Source: Wuchereria bancrofti (lineage: Eukaryota; Nematoda; Chromadorea; Rhabditida; Onchocercidae). Taken from it: a DNA stretch of 64,000 nucleotides. This document shows, piece by piece, positions 13,201 to 26,592 of the stretch; within the stretch, counting starts at the first letter, position 1, and each line of letters begins with the position of its first letter. The notes below the pieces were generated by a model. That model ran no database searches. It had not been told where the DNA came from and was given only the letters and a program-made list of their open reading frames with translations. A program made the position numbers and the translations under genes. The stretch covers positions 7,316,303-7,380,302 of the forward strand of contig SSBO01000009.1 in NCBI GenBank assembly GCA_005281725.1. Reading direction: 5' to 3'.

Positions 13201-16200
13201 CTAAGGAGGCTTTATTACTGTGGTGTCAAATGAAGACTGCTGGTTATCCGAATGTAAACGTTCGGAATTTCAGCACTTCATGGCGTGATGGCTTGGCATT
13301 CAATGCACTTATTCATAAGCATCGTCCCGATCTCATAGAATATGAAAAGTTGCAAAAATCCAATGCACTTTACAACCTAAGTAACGCATTCGAAATAGCT
13401 GAGCAACAACTTGGACTGATCAAATTCTTAGACCCTGAAGGTTGCTATAAATTTGTAATTTCCAAAATGTTTTAGATAAATGATTATTGATTAAATCTTT
13501 AGTACTGTTCTAACTTTCGTTTTTTTCAGTATTTCTGTTGTCATTTTCTTTTTTTGATATATCTTATAGCTGACCATTACAGATGTGAATATCGACATGC
13601 CTGATGAGAAATCAATCATCACTTATGTCGTGACGTACTATCATTATTTCAATAAAATGAAGCAAGAAACTATCCAGGGGAAAAGAATTGGAAAGGTGGT
13701 TTTTCTGCTGATCACTTAGTTTTGTAGGAACTTTAGCTTGTCTTGTTATGTTCTGGGCTAACTCTCAAAACTTATCGAGTGCAGTTCTTGATATCAGGTT
13801 GTGAATGAATTGGTGGAGAATGAAAAGCTGATAAATAATTATGAACGTTTATCGAGCGACTTACTGGAATGGATTCGACAGACTATTGAATCACTGAATG
13901 ATCGTCATTTTGTCAATTCGTTGAACGGTGTACAGAAACAGCTTGCTGAGTTTAACAATTATCGCACGCAAGAGAAACCGCCGAAGTAATGCGGAATTTT
14001 TCGAACACTTGTTACTACACTTTCTGCTGTTTAAGTCAAATTTGACAGAGATAATTATGGTATCTTTTTTCCAGATCTACCGTAACTCAATAGTGTTACT
14101 TCTGAAGGTTCTACCATCATTACCATCAAGCTGTTTTAACCACCGTTTAAATTTCAGGAATTTATTCTCATCTCGTTTGTACTTTTCTTCTAGGTTCAAT
14201 GAAAAAGGTGAATTAGAAGTACTTCTTTTCACTATTCGTAGTCGTATGCGTGCCAACAACCAAAGACCATATTTACCAAGGGATGGCAAACTAATCGCAG
14301 ACATCAATCGAGCTTGGGAGAATTTGGAAAGAGCAGAACATGAAAGGGAACTGGCATTGAAAGAGGAAATTATTAGGTAAATTTGATCCTTTGACCAGGT
14401 TTTATTTGGATGGACTAGAAACTCCTTTTCTATGAATGGCCACTTAAAAAGTGTTTTTCAAAAATTTTTAGTATGTTGAAAGCATACATTTATTTTACAG
14501 TTGTAATCATTGGAAAGAAGGATTTTTTAGGCAAGAAAAACTTGAGCAACTGGCAGCTCGATTTGACCGTAAGGCGAGCATGCGAGAAACATGGCTTAGC
14601 GAAAATCAGCGACTTGTTAGTCAGGATAACTTCGGCACTGATTTGGCTAGTGTAGAGGTAAGCAACTTATGGCAATAAAAAAATTTATTAAAGAAAGCTC
14701 ATAGCTTTGTTATCTGCATGGACTGTGTTTGTGGTGTTTCGAAACCTAAGATAGCAAGTATTTTAGAAAGTACGAGAAAGCATTATGGTTTTTTAAATTT
14801 TACTTTATCGACATTGTTGAAAAAGGGAACCATTTTTGCATTTTGATGCACGTTTTGAATGTAAGAACTATAATGCAAATATTGTTTTAGGCGGCAACAA
14901 AGAAACACGAAGCAATAGAGACAGACATTTATGCATATGAAGAACGTGTACAAGCGGTTGTCGCTGTTGCTGGTGAATTGGAAGCTGAAAATTATCATGA
15001 TATTGATCGAATCAATGACAGGTTATGTTTATTTCTAATATCGCCAAATTTCTTTTTTTTTTTTTTTCATATTGATATGCCGCTATATATAATATTGCGA
15101 TGCATTTTAACACAAACATCAGCTTCAGTTGGTGATTTAACACTGGCTTAGCTGTCTCCCAGTATTATCAACTTACTGACTGAAACTAAATTATCTCTGT
15201 ATCGAAGCTTTAATATTATGACTTTGCAGAAAAGAGAATGTGCTGCAATTGTGGAATTACCTTCTTGAATTATTGTTGGCACGTCGTGTTCGTTTGGAAC
15301 TTTCTATGGCAGTTCAGCGAATTTTCCATGAAATGGTCTATGTTTTGGATTGGTGTGATGAAATCAAGGTAATTGCCAATCTTTAGCTTTGGGATACATG
15401 TGATCCATTAACAAACTTTAAAAGTCTTTGCTTACAAGTCATTAACAGCACTGAAGTTCAAAATAAATGTTTCCAAACTTGACACTGAGTGAATGTTTAT
15501 GACTAAAAGTTCATGTTTGCATTTATATTAACAAAATTTAGGCTCGTCTTTTATCCGAAGACCTGGGTCAGCATCTTATGGATGTCGAAGATTTACTGCA
15601 GAAGCATTCACTTTTGGAATCAGATATCAATATCGTTGGCAATCGTGTTAAAAATGTGAATAGTCAAGCAGAAAAATTTACATTACCAAATGGTCCAGAT
15701 GGCAGTGGCTACAAACCAGTGGAACCGTCATTAGTTGAAGAGAGAATGCAAATTTTGTTGGATCGTTATGCAGAGCTAAACGAATTAGCAGTGGAACGCA
15801 AACGTCGTTTGGAGGATAATAAACGTTTATGCCAATTCTGGTGGGATGTTGATGAATTAGAACATAACTTAAAAGATATGGAACAAGTACTCACTTCACC
15901 AGATACTGGTCGTGACATGGTTTCCGTGTCATTGCTGCTCGCTAAACACAAAAATGCTGAACAATCACTTGATATAGTTGGTAAACGATTGGACGATCTC
16001 GAAAATGAAGGGCAACAGTTGCAGGAAGAGAAGATTCCAGGTTGGCCTTCATACTTCTTAAATTCGGGGTTTTATGGCGAATAACATCGTAGTTTTCATT
16101 TTCCAGTTCCATAATCATTGAATTTTTGTTGTACTCATTATAAATTTTTTGGATTTTTATTTTTCGACCATTTCTGAGATTGAGTGATAGCTGAATAGTT

Positions 16201-19200
16201 CTTGAAACTTGTATTCTGTATGTAAATGTTTTAATCTGAAATAATTTCATTATCATAAGACATTTAGTGAACAAACATCCTTTCATTCTTGTCTGATTTA
16301 TTTATCACATTGGATGAAAGCTTTCTACGCTTAATGGTCGCATAAAATTCATATATGTTCAACAACAGGAAAAGATTTTTTAGGTTAACTTCAGAAACAA
16401 GTTGATAGATAAAATAACACACGATCTTAGGAACATCTGTACTGCAGAAGAAATTAGTTTTATGTTTTCTGTAGAAGCAATAATAATACTTAAATTTGGT
16501 TTCTTTGTTAGCAGTTTCTGTTTTTTAAATTTGTTTTCACTTTCTACCCATACCTAAATGCTTCTCATTTGAAATTAGTCAAGTAAGTGTATGACAGTAA
16601 TTTTCTTCAAACTAAAAATGCGCACCTGTTAGCTTACGTTATTTCCCTCCTTTAAAGAATAGCGCAAATTTTTTTCATTACAATTATATTTAGGAAATAA
16701 AATAACAGTAACATATTTTTTTCTTTTCTACTGTCAAATTATTAATCATTTTCAGGTGCGGAAGCTATAAACAGTCGCTTGGCTACAATTCGCGATTACT
16801 TCAATAAGCTGAAAGAGTTGGCTGCAGAACGTCATGTACGACTTTCCGGAGGTGTCAATTACTATCAGTTCTTCAACGATGCTGACGACGTTGACGCATA
16901 TCTTGTTGACACTCTTCGTTTGGTGGGTAGTGAAGATGTTGGGAAAGATGAGGGTACCGTGCAATTACTTATCAAGAAGCATGACGATGTTAGCGATGAT
17001 TTACTTAAATTCGAAGAAAATATCAAACAGTTACATATGCAGGTGCGTTTTATGACTGCTTTTTTCATGCTGATAACGGGGAAAGTTACCTTGTGTGATA
17101 GTAATATACTACCTTAATAAACGTTAAGTTATACCAGTTCACACAAACGCAGTTTTTTTTTGCTATCCAATGGATGTACCGTTGTGATTTCATAGTATTA
17201 TTTCCATCATTCTAGGCAGAATCTTTACCGCCTGAGGCTCGTGAGCACCCAGACGTACGAAGACGTCTTGATATGACTGAAAGACGAAAAGCAGAATTGG
17301 AAGAACTTGCACGACTTAGAAAGCAACGTTTGCTGGATGCATTATCTTTATACAAATTGTTCAGTGATGCTGATATTATCGAAGCATGGATTGATGAAAA
17401 AGTACGTTTTGAATCTGAAAGGAAATTTTTATGGATTTTTAGTCTGACAACATGAAGCGACATCGCAGGAATTGGTTGTATGTCTTACAGGGTAAATTGT
17501 TAGCGACACTAGTACCAACTGATGATTTGGAAGAAGTCGAAATCATGAAACATCGTTTCGAAACCCTTGAAGCTGATATGAACAATCAGGCAGCTAAGGT
17601 TGCGACTGTAAACGAACTTGCACGTCAGCTTCTTCATGTTGATCATCCAAATTCTGATGAAATTTTGCAAAGGCAGAATAAGCTCAATGCGAGGTAAGCA
17701 AATTTAGTTACTTCATATCATTTTATTTTTAGTTTTGTGTTCAAGTACATTGAAATAATATTTCCATACTCCTACTATGGGGAATTTTCTTCGAAAATCT
17801 TATCAATCAGAATTCAGATGGGCACAACTGCGTGATATGGTTGATCAGAAAAGATCTGAACTTGATCAAGCACATCGTTTGGAAACATTCCGTATCGACT
17901 GCCAAGAAACAGTTTCCTGGATTGAAGACAAAACCCGGGTACTTGAAGATGCTGACGAACTTACTAATGATCTCACCGGTGTTATGAAACTTCAGCGCCG
18001 TTTGTCTATGATGGAGCGCGACCTCGGTGCTATTCAGGTAATAAATTTCCTCAATTCAGACCAAACTTAAAAATCATACATAAAATGATACACAGTGTTA
18101 TCACAAATCAAAAATTTCAAAAGCTTTTCCCAGTCTTTAGGAATTCCTGGTCAGTTCAACATTTCAGGCTAAACTAGATTCACTGCAAAAAGAAGCATCG
18201 GAAATTGAGAAGGAAAAACCTGCAGATGCAGCACAGATACGAGAAGATATCAAGCGAATACATATAGCTTGGGATGTACTCAACAGACGTGTGCGTGAGC
18301 ATGAGGCAAAACTTGATGAAGCTGGTGATTTGCAACGTTTCCTTCGTGACCTGGATCATTTTCAAGCTTGGTTAACTGCTACACAAAGACAAGTATAAGT
18401 CTTGGTCATCATATATTTCAGGGAATAAACATTTAATTAGTTTACGTCGTTTAAAGCAAAAATCATATAGTTTGATGTTAGAGTTTCAAAACATCTCAGT
18501 TGTATAAAATTATTATTAATTTTCTAGTAAACTTGCTGTGTATTTTAGGTTGCTTCAGAAGACGAACCACAATCTCTGGCTGATGCTGAACAATTGCTTA
18601 ATCAGCATGCAGCAATTCGGGAAGAAATTGATGGCTATGCAGAAGATTATGTTAAGGTGAGTTACAGTAATGTAAAAGGCCACTTTTTTTTCAACTTTTT
18701 TGTTTTTTAGATTACAGTTAACGGAGAGTCTTATTTAAGGGAATCCTAGACAATGTAGCAATAATTTCGTGATTTATTTTGGTTGTAGATGCGAGCGATG
18801 GGTGATCGAGTAACGCAAGATCAAACGGACCCACAGTATATGTTCTTACGTCAGCGCCTTGTTGGACTAGAAGAAGGTTGGGAAGAATTGCAACGAATGT
18901 GGGATAATCGGCAGCATCTCCTTAGCCAAGGACTTAATTTGCAGGCAAGTATTAATTTCGGTGATGATTTCAAGTTTTGTATAAAATCGTTGTTCAATTT
19001 CATCTTAGCTAGGGTATATGAATTAAAATGTTTTAGATGTTTCTCCGTGATGCAAAACAAGCTGAAGTTATGCTTTCACAACAAGAAAATTATTTATCAA
19101 AGGATGAAACACCGACTTCATTGGAACAGGCTGAAAATATGCTCAAGAGACATCAAGACTTTTTGACAACCATGGACGCTAACGACGAAAAAATTAAGGT

Positions 19201-22200
19201 GCGATTTATAATTAAAAAGTTTTTTCACGTTCGTTTGCTTCTCAGATCTGCTTCAAGTTTCAAATCGTTAAAAAAATTGTTTCATTGTTTTTTATTGTTT
19301 CATCGGTTATTGCATTTCAAAGTCATTTAGGCAGTTGTATCTTTTGGCGACCAGCTTTGCAGTGATGGCCATTATTCAGCTGATAAAATTCATAAGAAAG
19401 CTCGAAATATAGAAGAACGTCGCGAAGCCAATCGTGAAAAAGCTGGACAATCATTTAATAAACTTAAAGATTCCCTTGCATTGCAACAGTTCTTGTCGGA
19501 TTGTGAAGAACTGCGGGAATGGATCGAAGAAAAGATGATTCGTGCACAAGATGAAACTTACAGGTTGAGTGGCACTGATATTTTATAAAATTGGAAATTC
19601 GAGTTCATCTGAACTGGAAGCTGTAAAGACATCTACTTCTGCTTTTCACATTTCTATGTTACAGACCCTTTTTCTGTGGCTTTCAGAGATGCCAAAACAA
19701 TAACGTCGAAATTCATGCGCCATCAGGCATTCCAATCAGAGCTGCAATCGAATCGTGAACGACTCGTACAGCTTCGTCATGCAGCAGTTAGACTAGCTGA
19801 GGAAAAGCCTGAGTTTCTTGGCACTATAGATCCACAGATTGCTGATTTGTCAATACAGTGGGAGCAACTCGAGAAAACTACCGAAGAAAAAGGACAGAAG
19901 TTGTTCGATGCCAATCGACAACAGCTTTATGTACAAAGTATATCTGATATGAAGGTTGTTTTGTTTGTTTCTTATTTTTACCACATGGATAAGGTTGAAT
20001 AAATCAATAATTATTAGTCAGAGGCATAAATGTCTTGTATAATTGTGCAGATTATATAAAGTTTTTTCTATGTGTTTTTGACAGCCGTTTCATTTTAGGA
20101 CTGGGCCGAACAACTTCAACAACAAATGACAGTTGAAGATACAGGGCAGGATTTGACGACAGTTAATGTTGCCATGCAGAAGCAGCAGATGATTGAAAGT
20201 GAAATGGTGAAACGAGCCGCACAAATAGATTCACTGCAGGTTGTTTGAGATGTTTTGAATGTTTCATAAAGCTGTGTAAACACAATTAACTCGTTGCCTA
20301 AATTTCTGCACGGAACTTTCAAAAATCATACTTTAGCTGTAGAGTTTTCTGTTGAAGGAAGAGAAGAGATAATACAGTGATGCAATAAGTCTCGAAAATG
20401 GAAAAGTTTGATCACTTTGCTGTTTTGAGTGTTTCATTTATTCTTTTAGCAAATGGAACCACAGCTTGAAGAAATGCACCCAGAGGAAGTGGAAGCAATT
20501 AAAGCGCATCGTCTGGCCGTACAGGAACAACTACAACGATTACAAGCGCCGCTCGATGATCGACGTCGTCAGTTAGAACGCAAAAAGAGAGCCTACCAGT
20601 TTTTGCGTGATGTTGAAGATGAAAAATTATGGTGTGCAGGTAGAAATTTTTAATTTTCTTTCTAAAAGCTTTTAGACTTATTGAAAATTATGATTTACAA
20701 AATCAGTCTTTCCACAGATTTGAAAATCATTTCTTGATTTTTTGAAATATCAGAAACTATTTGCAGAGCGATTACCACTGACACAAGCGCGAGAGATTGG
20801 TGAAAATCTGTTCGACTGTAATCGTCTGCAGAAAAAAATGCAGTCATTGAAGCACGAAATTGATAACCACGAGCCATGGATCGAGAAAATCTGCCAAAAT
20901 GGTCGTGAAATGATTGATGAAGGCCATGAAAACAGATCAGAATTTCAGCAAAAAATTGATGAATTGATGAAAATTTGGCAGGTATTAGTTTCTTTCTTCC
21001 AGTAATTTTCATTTTTTTGACTAGAGTTCGCTCATCGAATTTGCTGAAGAAGGTTTAACTTCCTGTATTTTCTGTATTCCAGAACTTGAAAGATTCTTTG
21101 GATGCACGCAAAGAACATTTAGCAGAGAGCGAAAAGGCACACCAGTTCCTGTACGATTGCAATGAAGCAGAAGCATGGATGAGTGAACAAGAGCTGTATA
21201 TGATGCAGGTTTGTTAGTGACAGTTCTTCTACAATGCATAAAATTCGACTTTTGCGAACAGCAAATTCTATCATTTCTTTGTGATTCATAATTGTGCCAA
21301 ATTTTTGAAGGTTATTATAAAAATTATTTACTAAGACAAAAATAAACTTCTTGTAAGTGCTATTATTTCATCGATTAAATTTTGAATATATATAATAGTC
21401 CACAATCAAGTTACTACTGCAATGGGGAGGAACAAGCAGAGTTTAGCTACTATATGGAAATAATTTTTCACTATTTGCTCCTCTTGTACAGGATGAACGT
21501 GGTAAAGATGAATTCTCAACAGAAAATCAAATTAAAAACCATGAACGTTTACAACAAGACATCAATCAGTATGCAGATACTATTCGAAATCTGGCTACAC
21601 AGGCTCAGAAATTCGTTGATGAAAAACGTCCTTTGTGGTAATCATCTTGAATAGTCTAATTTCTAATTTAAAGAAATGGCGGCCTATAATTTTTGTATAA
21701 TGTTAGGAAAAATCATAGTTTTTATTGCTGTTATAGGGAGCATATCAATGTTCGGCAAGCTCAAATCGAAAAGTTATACGCAGGGTTGCAAGATTTGTGC
21801 AAAGAGAGGCGAAAACGTTTGGATGAGACATTACAGTTGTATGAGCTTCATCGAGAAATTGATGATTTATTACAGTGGATCGCGGACAAAGAAGTATTGT
21901 TTTTTATCCACTGTGGAAAGAGTTACATTTAGGTTCTCGAACTTCTGTTTCCAACTGAGTATGATTTACGTAGTGATTTGTGTATTCATTTTAGCTGGTC
22001 GCTGGTTCTCAAGAACCAGGACAAGACTACGAACATGTGCAAATGCTTATTGAACGATTCTTACAATTTGCTCGAGATACCGAGAATATTGGATTAGACC
22101 GGGTGGCAAATGCAAATGATGCATGTGATCAAGTATAATTTTTATACTTTTTTTTTACATTGCAAAAAAAAAAAGTCGAGCAAAATCAAATTGGACAAAA

Positions 22201-25200
22201 AATTCGAATCGGTTTTGGTTCTTGTTTTCTGAATACCGGCTTTTTTAGTGTTTTCTGTGGTTATTGTTAGAGTTTTTTCTTCTCAGTTGATCGCTACTGG
22301 ACATTCGGATGCTCCAACAGTTGCTCTATGGAAAGATAGCCTGAACGAAGCATGGGAAAATTTGCTTGAACTAATCGATACGCGAATGCAAATGCTGGAA
22401 GCATCGAGAATGCTTCACAAATTCTTCCATGATTGTCGTGATTGTTTATCTCGGATTCTGGAGAAAAACCATTCGATACCTGAAGATCTTGGTCGCGATT
22501 CATCTTCAGTTGGTGCACTGAAACGAAAACATCAAAATTTCCTTAAAGTTTGTTTCCTATTCGGTTTCAGCTACTTTTACATGTTGAATAAGTCATATCT
22601 TTCGTATTATTACTTCCTTTGTACCTTATTAAATATGGATGAGTAGATTATTAAATACGAAATAGTAAAAGTATAGATGGAACTTACTTGTAGGATATCG
22701 AGGCTATAGGTCAGCAAGTTGCGCAGATCGAGCGCGATGCATTGGAATTGCGTGATGCTTATGCTGGAGACCGAGCAATCGAGATAGGCGCACGTGAAGC
22801 AGAAGTGCACAAGGCATGGAGACAGCTACGTGCAGTATGTGATGCGCGTTCGATGAGACTAGGTGATACATCAGACCTGTTTCGATTCATGATCATGGTC
22901 CGAGATTTGTTGCTGTGGATGAATGAAGTTAAGCGAGAGATGACATCACAAGAAAGACCGAAGGTTTGTTGTATAAGAAAAATTTCTTTCGTAATTTACC
23001 TGGTTTCTAACTTTGACATTCGGCAATTCAAAAGAATATATGAATAAAGACACTTTATGGCTAAAAGGTTTCTTAATTTTAGGATGTATCTGGTGTTGAA
23101 TTATTGATGAATAATCACCAGAGCTTGAAGGCCGAAATTGATGCACGTGAAGAAAATTTTAACGCATGCATATCACTAGGTCGAGATCTTTTGAATCGTA
23201 AACATTACGCATCATCTGAAATTGAAAAGAAATTGATTAAGCTAACAACTGAACGGGCTGAAATGATGCGACGATGGGAGGATCGTTGGGAATATTTGCA
23301 GCTAAGTGAGTTTCTGATAATTCGGAATTTCGAAAGAACTACTAGTCAACTTACTGAGTGGCAATGAGGCAATGCCAATAATAAGTACTAGACTGATAAA
23401 AGTCATCATCTTATTAACAGTTGGATCCTTTTGCTAGTATTTGAGTAATTTTGCTAAAACGATAGTATTTATTTCATCTTTTAGTCCTGGAAGTATATCA
23501 GTTCGCAAGGGATGCGGCAGTAGCTGAAAGTTGGTTAATGGCTCAGGAACCATATCTTGTTTCGAAAGAATATGGGGTATTTATAGCCTTTTTATTTGAA
23601 GTAACTCTGTTCAATTTAAATGAATAGTTTGGACTGGTACACCAGATAAATTAGAAAGAATTATTGTACTGAAATGTAAAAGATAATATTTGACGATATT
23701 TTCAGCGGAATCTGGAAGAGACAATAAAGCTAATTAAAAAACATGAGGCTTTCGAGAAATCAGCTAATGCACAAGAGGAACGGTTCTTAGCATTGGAAAA
23801 ATTGACAACGGTACAATATTATTTTTTTAAATATTTTCCAGCAGTTGTTTTCAAATTTCTTATGTATGTTAGACACAGTTCTCAGTTTTGGTTTGAGATC
23901 AGCAGTTCATGGTTTAATTTGCATGACATAAGCTGAAATTATTAGTAAAATGACACCTGTTGCTGTTGTATGCTATTGATTTACAACACCAATGATGGAA
24001 ACGTACTGATTGTTTTATCGACCATCATGAAAGAAGGCGTAATTGGACGGTTTTGAATTTGATTCAAACAAATATAATATTAACAGTGATATAGATTGTG
24101 AAGGACCGTTTTATATTGTCAGTTCTATAGCTCCATCAGCCTGAAAATTCCACAAAATAATGAATGAAAAGATCTAATCCGAAAAAATATAATTGCCCTC
24201 ATTATTTCATTTTCTTTGTTAACAAAAATTTCCGATAACTTATTAGTTTGTACTAAAAATTTTTTTTCTTTTCTGTGTATTCAACTTTATTTAATATTTG
24301 GCAGTGGTTGGCTTGAAGTCACGATTATCGCTGATAATTATTGCGTTTTTTGAAATAGGCATTAATGTACGATTCCAGTTTGAATTAAAAGAGATGCAAA
24401 GGCGAGATATGGAGGAGGTGGAACGTCGTGCACTTAGTGGGCCGAGTGGCGATGCACGCCGTGGAACGCTACAGCGAACATCAACTGCAGCAGCAGGCGA
24501 ACGACCTGCAGAAACTGCATTACTAATGGAAAGAGGGCCTCAAACATCTGATGGCAAGTATAATATTGTTGTTAATTAGTTGTTTTACACTAAAAATTTC
24601 TTGGTCACCGCTTATTACGACAAAAGGTTTTCTAAATGTTAGTTCCATATTATTGTAAAAGTTCTATCCTAGCTAGTTATAATCGAAAGGGTGAGAATTT
24701 GGAATACGAGAAAGATGATTTCACGAATTTCTTATAACAAATGCTGCATGACTTGTTCATTAACTGTCGTTTTGAATTGTTTCTGACATAGCAATTTTTT
24801 TAAATTAGCATTTGTCTTCAAGAAGCATACGATATGCACATTTGCACGTATTATACAAGCTATTGCACGTCTCACTGTAGTGCATGTAGTTTGCATAGTT
24901 TTGCAGTGCACTTTGCAGATTTTGGTAACGAAAATTTGCACGATACAACTATGAGTAGCGGTGATAGTGGTACATTACTGCGAAAAACTAGACATATCGC
25001 TGGTATACTTTGAATATACAATTTGCTTGAGAGGCAAAGCACAAAATTTGTTAAGATGAAGTTCATATTTATCTAAAGAAAGGTGCTGTTATGTAGTTAA
25101 GTGGTATTACCTCCTTGATTTTCGGATATGCAACAACAGGACATGTTTGTTTTTGCACTTTTTATATTTTGTGGATCTAAAGAATTTGAAATTTTGTTGT

Positions 25201-26365
25201 AGTTTTTTTTTTTCACTGCATGTGTTATAATTTGCATTATTTAATAAATTTTTCCTTTCTGCTGTCTATGAACGTTTTAAATTCACAGCAGTGTGTTTCT
25301 GTCGTGTTAGGATAGTAGATGTAACAACAGTAATAATCGTAGTGTTGTGCTGCTTGCAGAACGTAGTAGTCGATTAATGGCATCAGAACCATCTGGTTGG
25401 CGATTGTCATTGTCAAGATCGGCTCGTTTTGATATACACGATTTACGGGGTAAGAAAGCAAGGAATGATTATTTCTCTCTTTAATAAACTGATAGTTGCA
25501 TGAATTTTCATTGTTTGTACTTCTTCGTTAGTGGTAGTGTTCTTGTATTCAAAACAACATAGTTTCGAAATTACCTTGTCACTTCTCTTGATCATCAGAA
25601 TGGGTGTGTCTCTTCAAATGCGCTCCTTATACAATCTCAACTGTTAAATTTTTTTAGTTTTACAGTATATTTATAGAAATGTGTTACTTTATGATAACTT
25701 CTGTTTTGTTCTAGGGGTTGATGTAGGCGGTGCTTTTGAAGGTGTGTTAATCAGGAAGCATACTTATGAATCCTTGGACCGCAAAGCATCAAGCAGGTCA
25801 GATTTTTGTGCAGTTTGGAGTTTTAAAGTTCTAGGTTTCTATTTAAATTTTGATTAGTTATTTGAGATCTTATCATTTTTCCAGGTCATGGGAAAAAGTT
25901 TATGCAGTATTACGCGGATCACAATTGGCATTTTTCAAGGATCAGAAGCACATGGAGGAAAATATATTGTTTCACGGGGAAGAACCGTTAAATTTGGAAA
26001 GCTGTTCAGTTAGTATCGCAGCGGAATATACGAAAAAGAAAAATGTTTTATCATTGAAATCCCCGACTGGAGCGGAGTATCTGTTGCAAACTGCCAGCGA
26101 TGTGAGCTTTGAAATTTTTTTTTTCGAATTTTTGAACTCTGGATGGAAATTGTCAGGTGAAATAAAGCATTACTATAATCAGTATGATAATCTCTCCGCA
26201 TTATTTTTAGTTGAAATAATTTTTCAGGAAGACATGGAACGATGGTTGCGACGACTACAGTTTGCTACAGGACAATCGCAGGAAGAAGTAGCTCGTTCGC
26301 AAACATTACCAGTTGAAGGGTCTACCAAAGCAAAAAAAGGCTTCTTTAGTCGGGGAAAGAAATGA
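10242..26365 (+). CDS. unc-70: conventional beta-spectrin, complete, 38 exons, about 2309 aa
   Basis: Spectrin beta subunit: pairs with alpha-spectrin to form the submembrane actin lattice. Two N-terminal CH domains bind actin (about residues 43-150 and 165-275). Some 17 triple-helical repeats follow (about 290-2070), each with the family's invariant tryptophans. A C-terminal PH domain (about 2165-2280, helix with MERWLRRL) binds phosphoinositides, and the protein ends in a lysine-rich tail. Length and the absence of an SH3 domain fit conventional beta-spectrin, not the giant beta-H (SMA-1). Exons: 10242-10362, 10441-10592, 12326-12499, 13152-13440, 13583-13695, 13798-13985, 14194-14376, 14531-14657, 14891-15021, 15230-15368, 15542-16040, 16756-17042, 17216-17401, 17491-17693, 17818-18037, 18168-18392, 18549-18656, 18789-18944, 19037-19198, 19331-19563, 19687-19954, 20099-20239, 20450-20639, 20767-20981, 21083-21208, 21492-21637, 21737-21893, 21995-22132, 22287-22547, 22694-22963, 23083-23305, 23485-23576, 23706-23810, 24379-24553, 25360-25449, 25715-25796, 25885-26101, 26228-26365. 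They sum to 6930 nt, an exact multiple of three. Introns 18 and 34 appear to be GC-AG. Confidence 0.95.
10441..13695 (+). other. unc-70: tandem CH (actin-binding) domain exons of unc-70
   Basis: Exons 2-5 encode the paired calponin-homology domains. CH1 shows the family landmarks [25 protein letters not shown] and [14 protein letters not shown]2 shows [23 protein letters not shown] and [11 protein letters not shown]. Intron 2 (10593-12325, 1733 bp) and intron 3 (12500-13151) are the largest in the front half; I see only AT-rich sequence in them. Confidence 0.9.
25715..26365 (+). other. unc-70: PH domain and C-terminus exons of unc-70
   Basis: Exons 36-38 encode a pleckstrin-homology domain. 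It begins with [11 protein letters not shown], continues through [19 protein letters not shown], and ends in the amphipathic helix with the conserved tryptophan (ERWLRRL). A short tail ending in FFSRGKK precedes the stop. This is the membrane-lipid-binding end found in long beta-spectrin isoforms. The linker exons 34-35 between repeat 17 and PH are rich in Arg, Glu and Ser and end with a conserved [15 protein letters not shown] segment. Confidence 0.9.
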
Positions 26366-26586
26366 TTGTTAGACGAAAATGGAGTACATATCTAGGATTT
26401 ACTTTAGCGAATTAAATGCCGAGGGATTCATGGTGTTGTAAGTTGTTTCATTTATGCAGAGTTGTTTTCGATTCGGAAGTTTTTATGGATTTTCCAAGAG
26501 TCAGGGATTTTTCAAGGATTTTAAGAGTCGACTTTAAATTTTTTATTAAGATTTTAAATGTATACTTCAAAAAATATTGTCTTGAC

Positions 26587-26592
26587 AATAAA
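26587..26592 (+). terminator. poly(A) signal AATAAA for unc-70
   Basis: Canonical hexamer about 220 bases after the spectrin stop codon. A second AATAAA at 27029-27034 could serve a longer 3' UTR. Confidence 0.5.

Noticed and set aside
13928..14380. 150-codon plus-strand open frame
   Set aside because: It is a read-through of spectrin intron 6 into exon 7 in the exon-7 frame; only 14194-14376 is spectrin coding.
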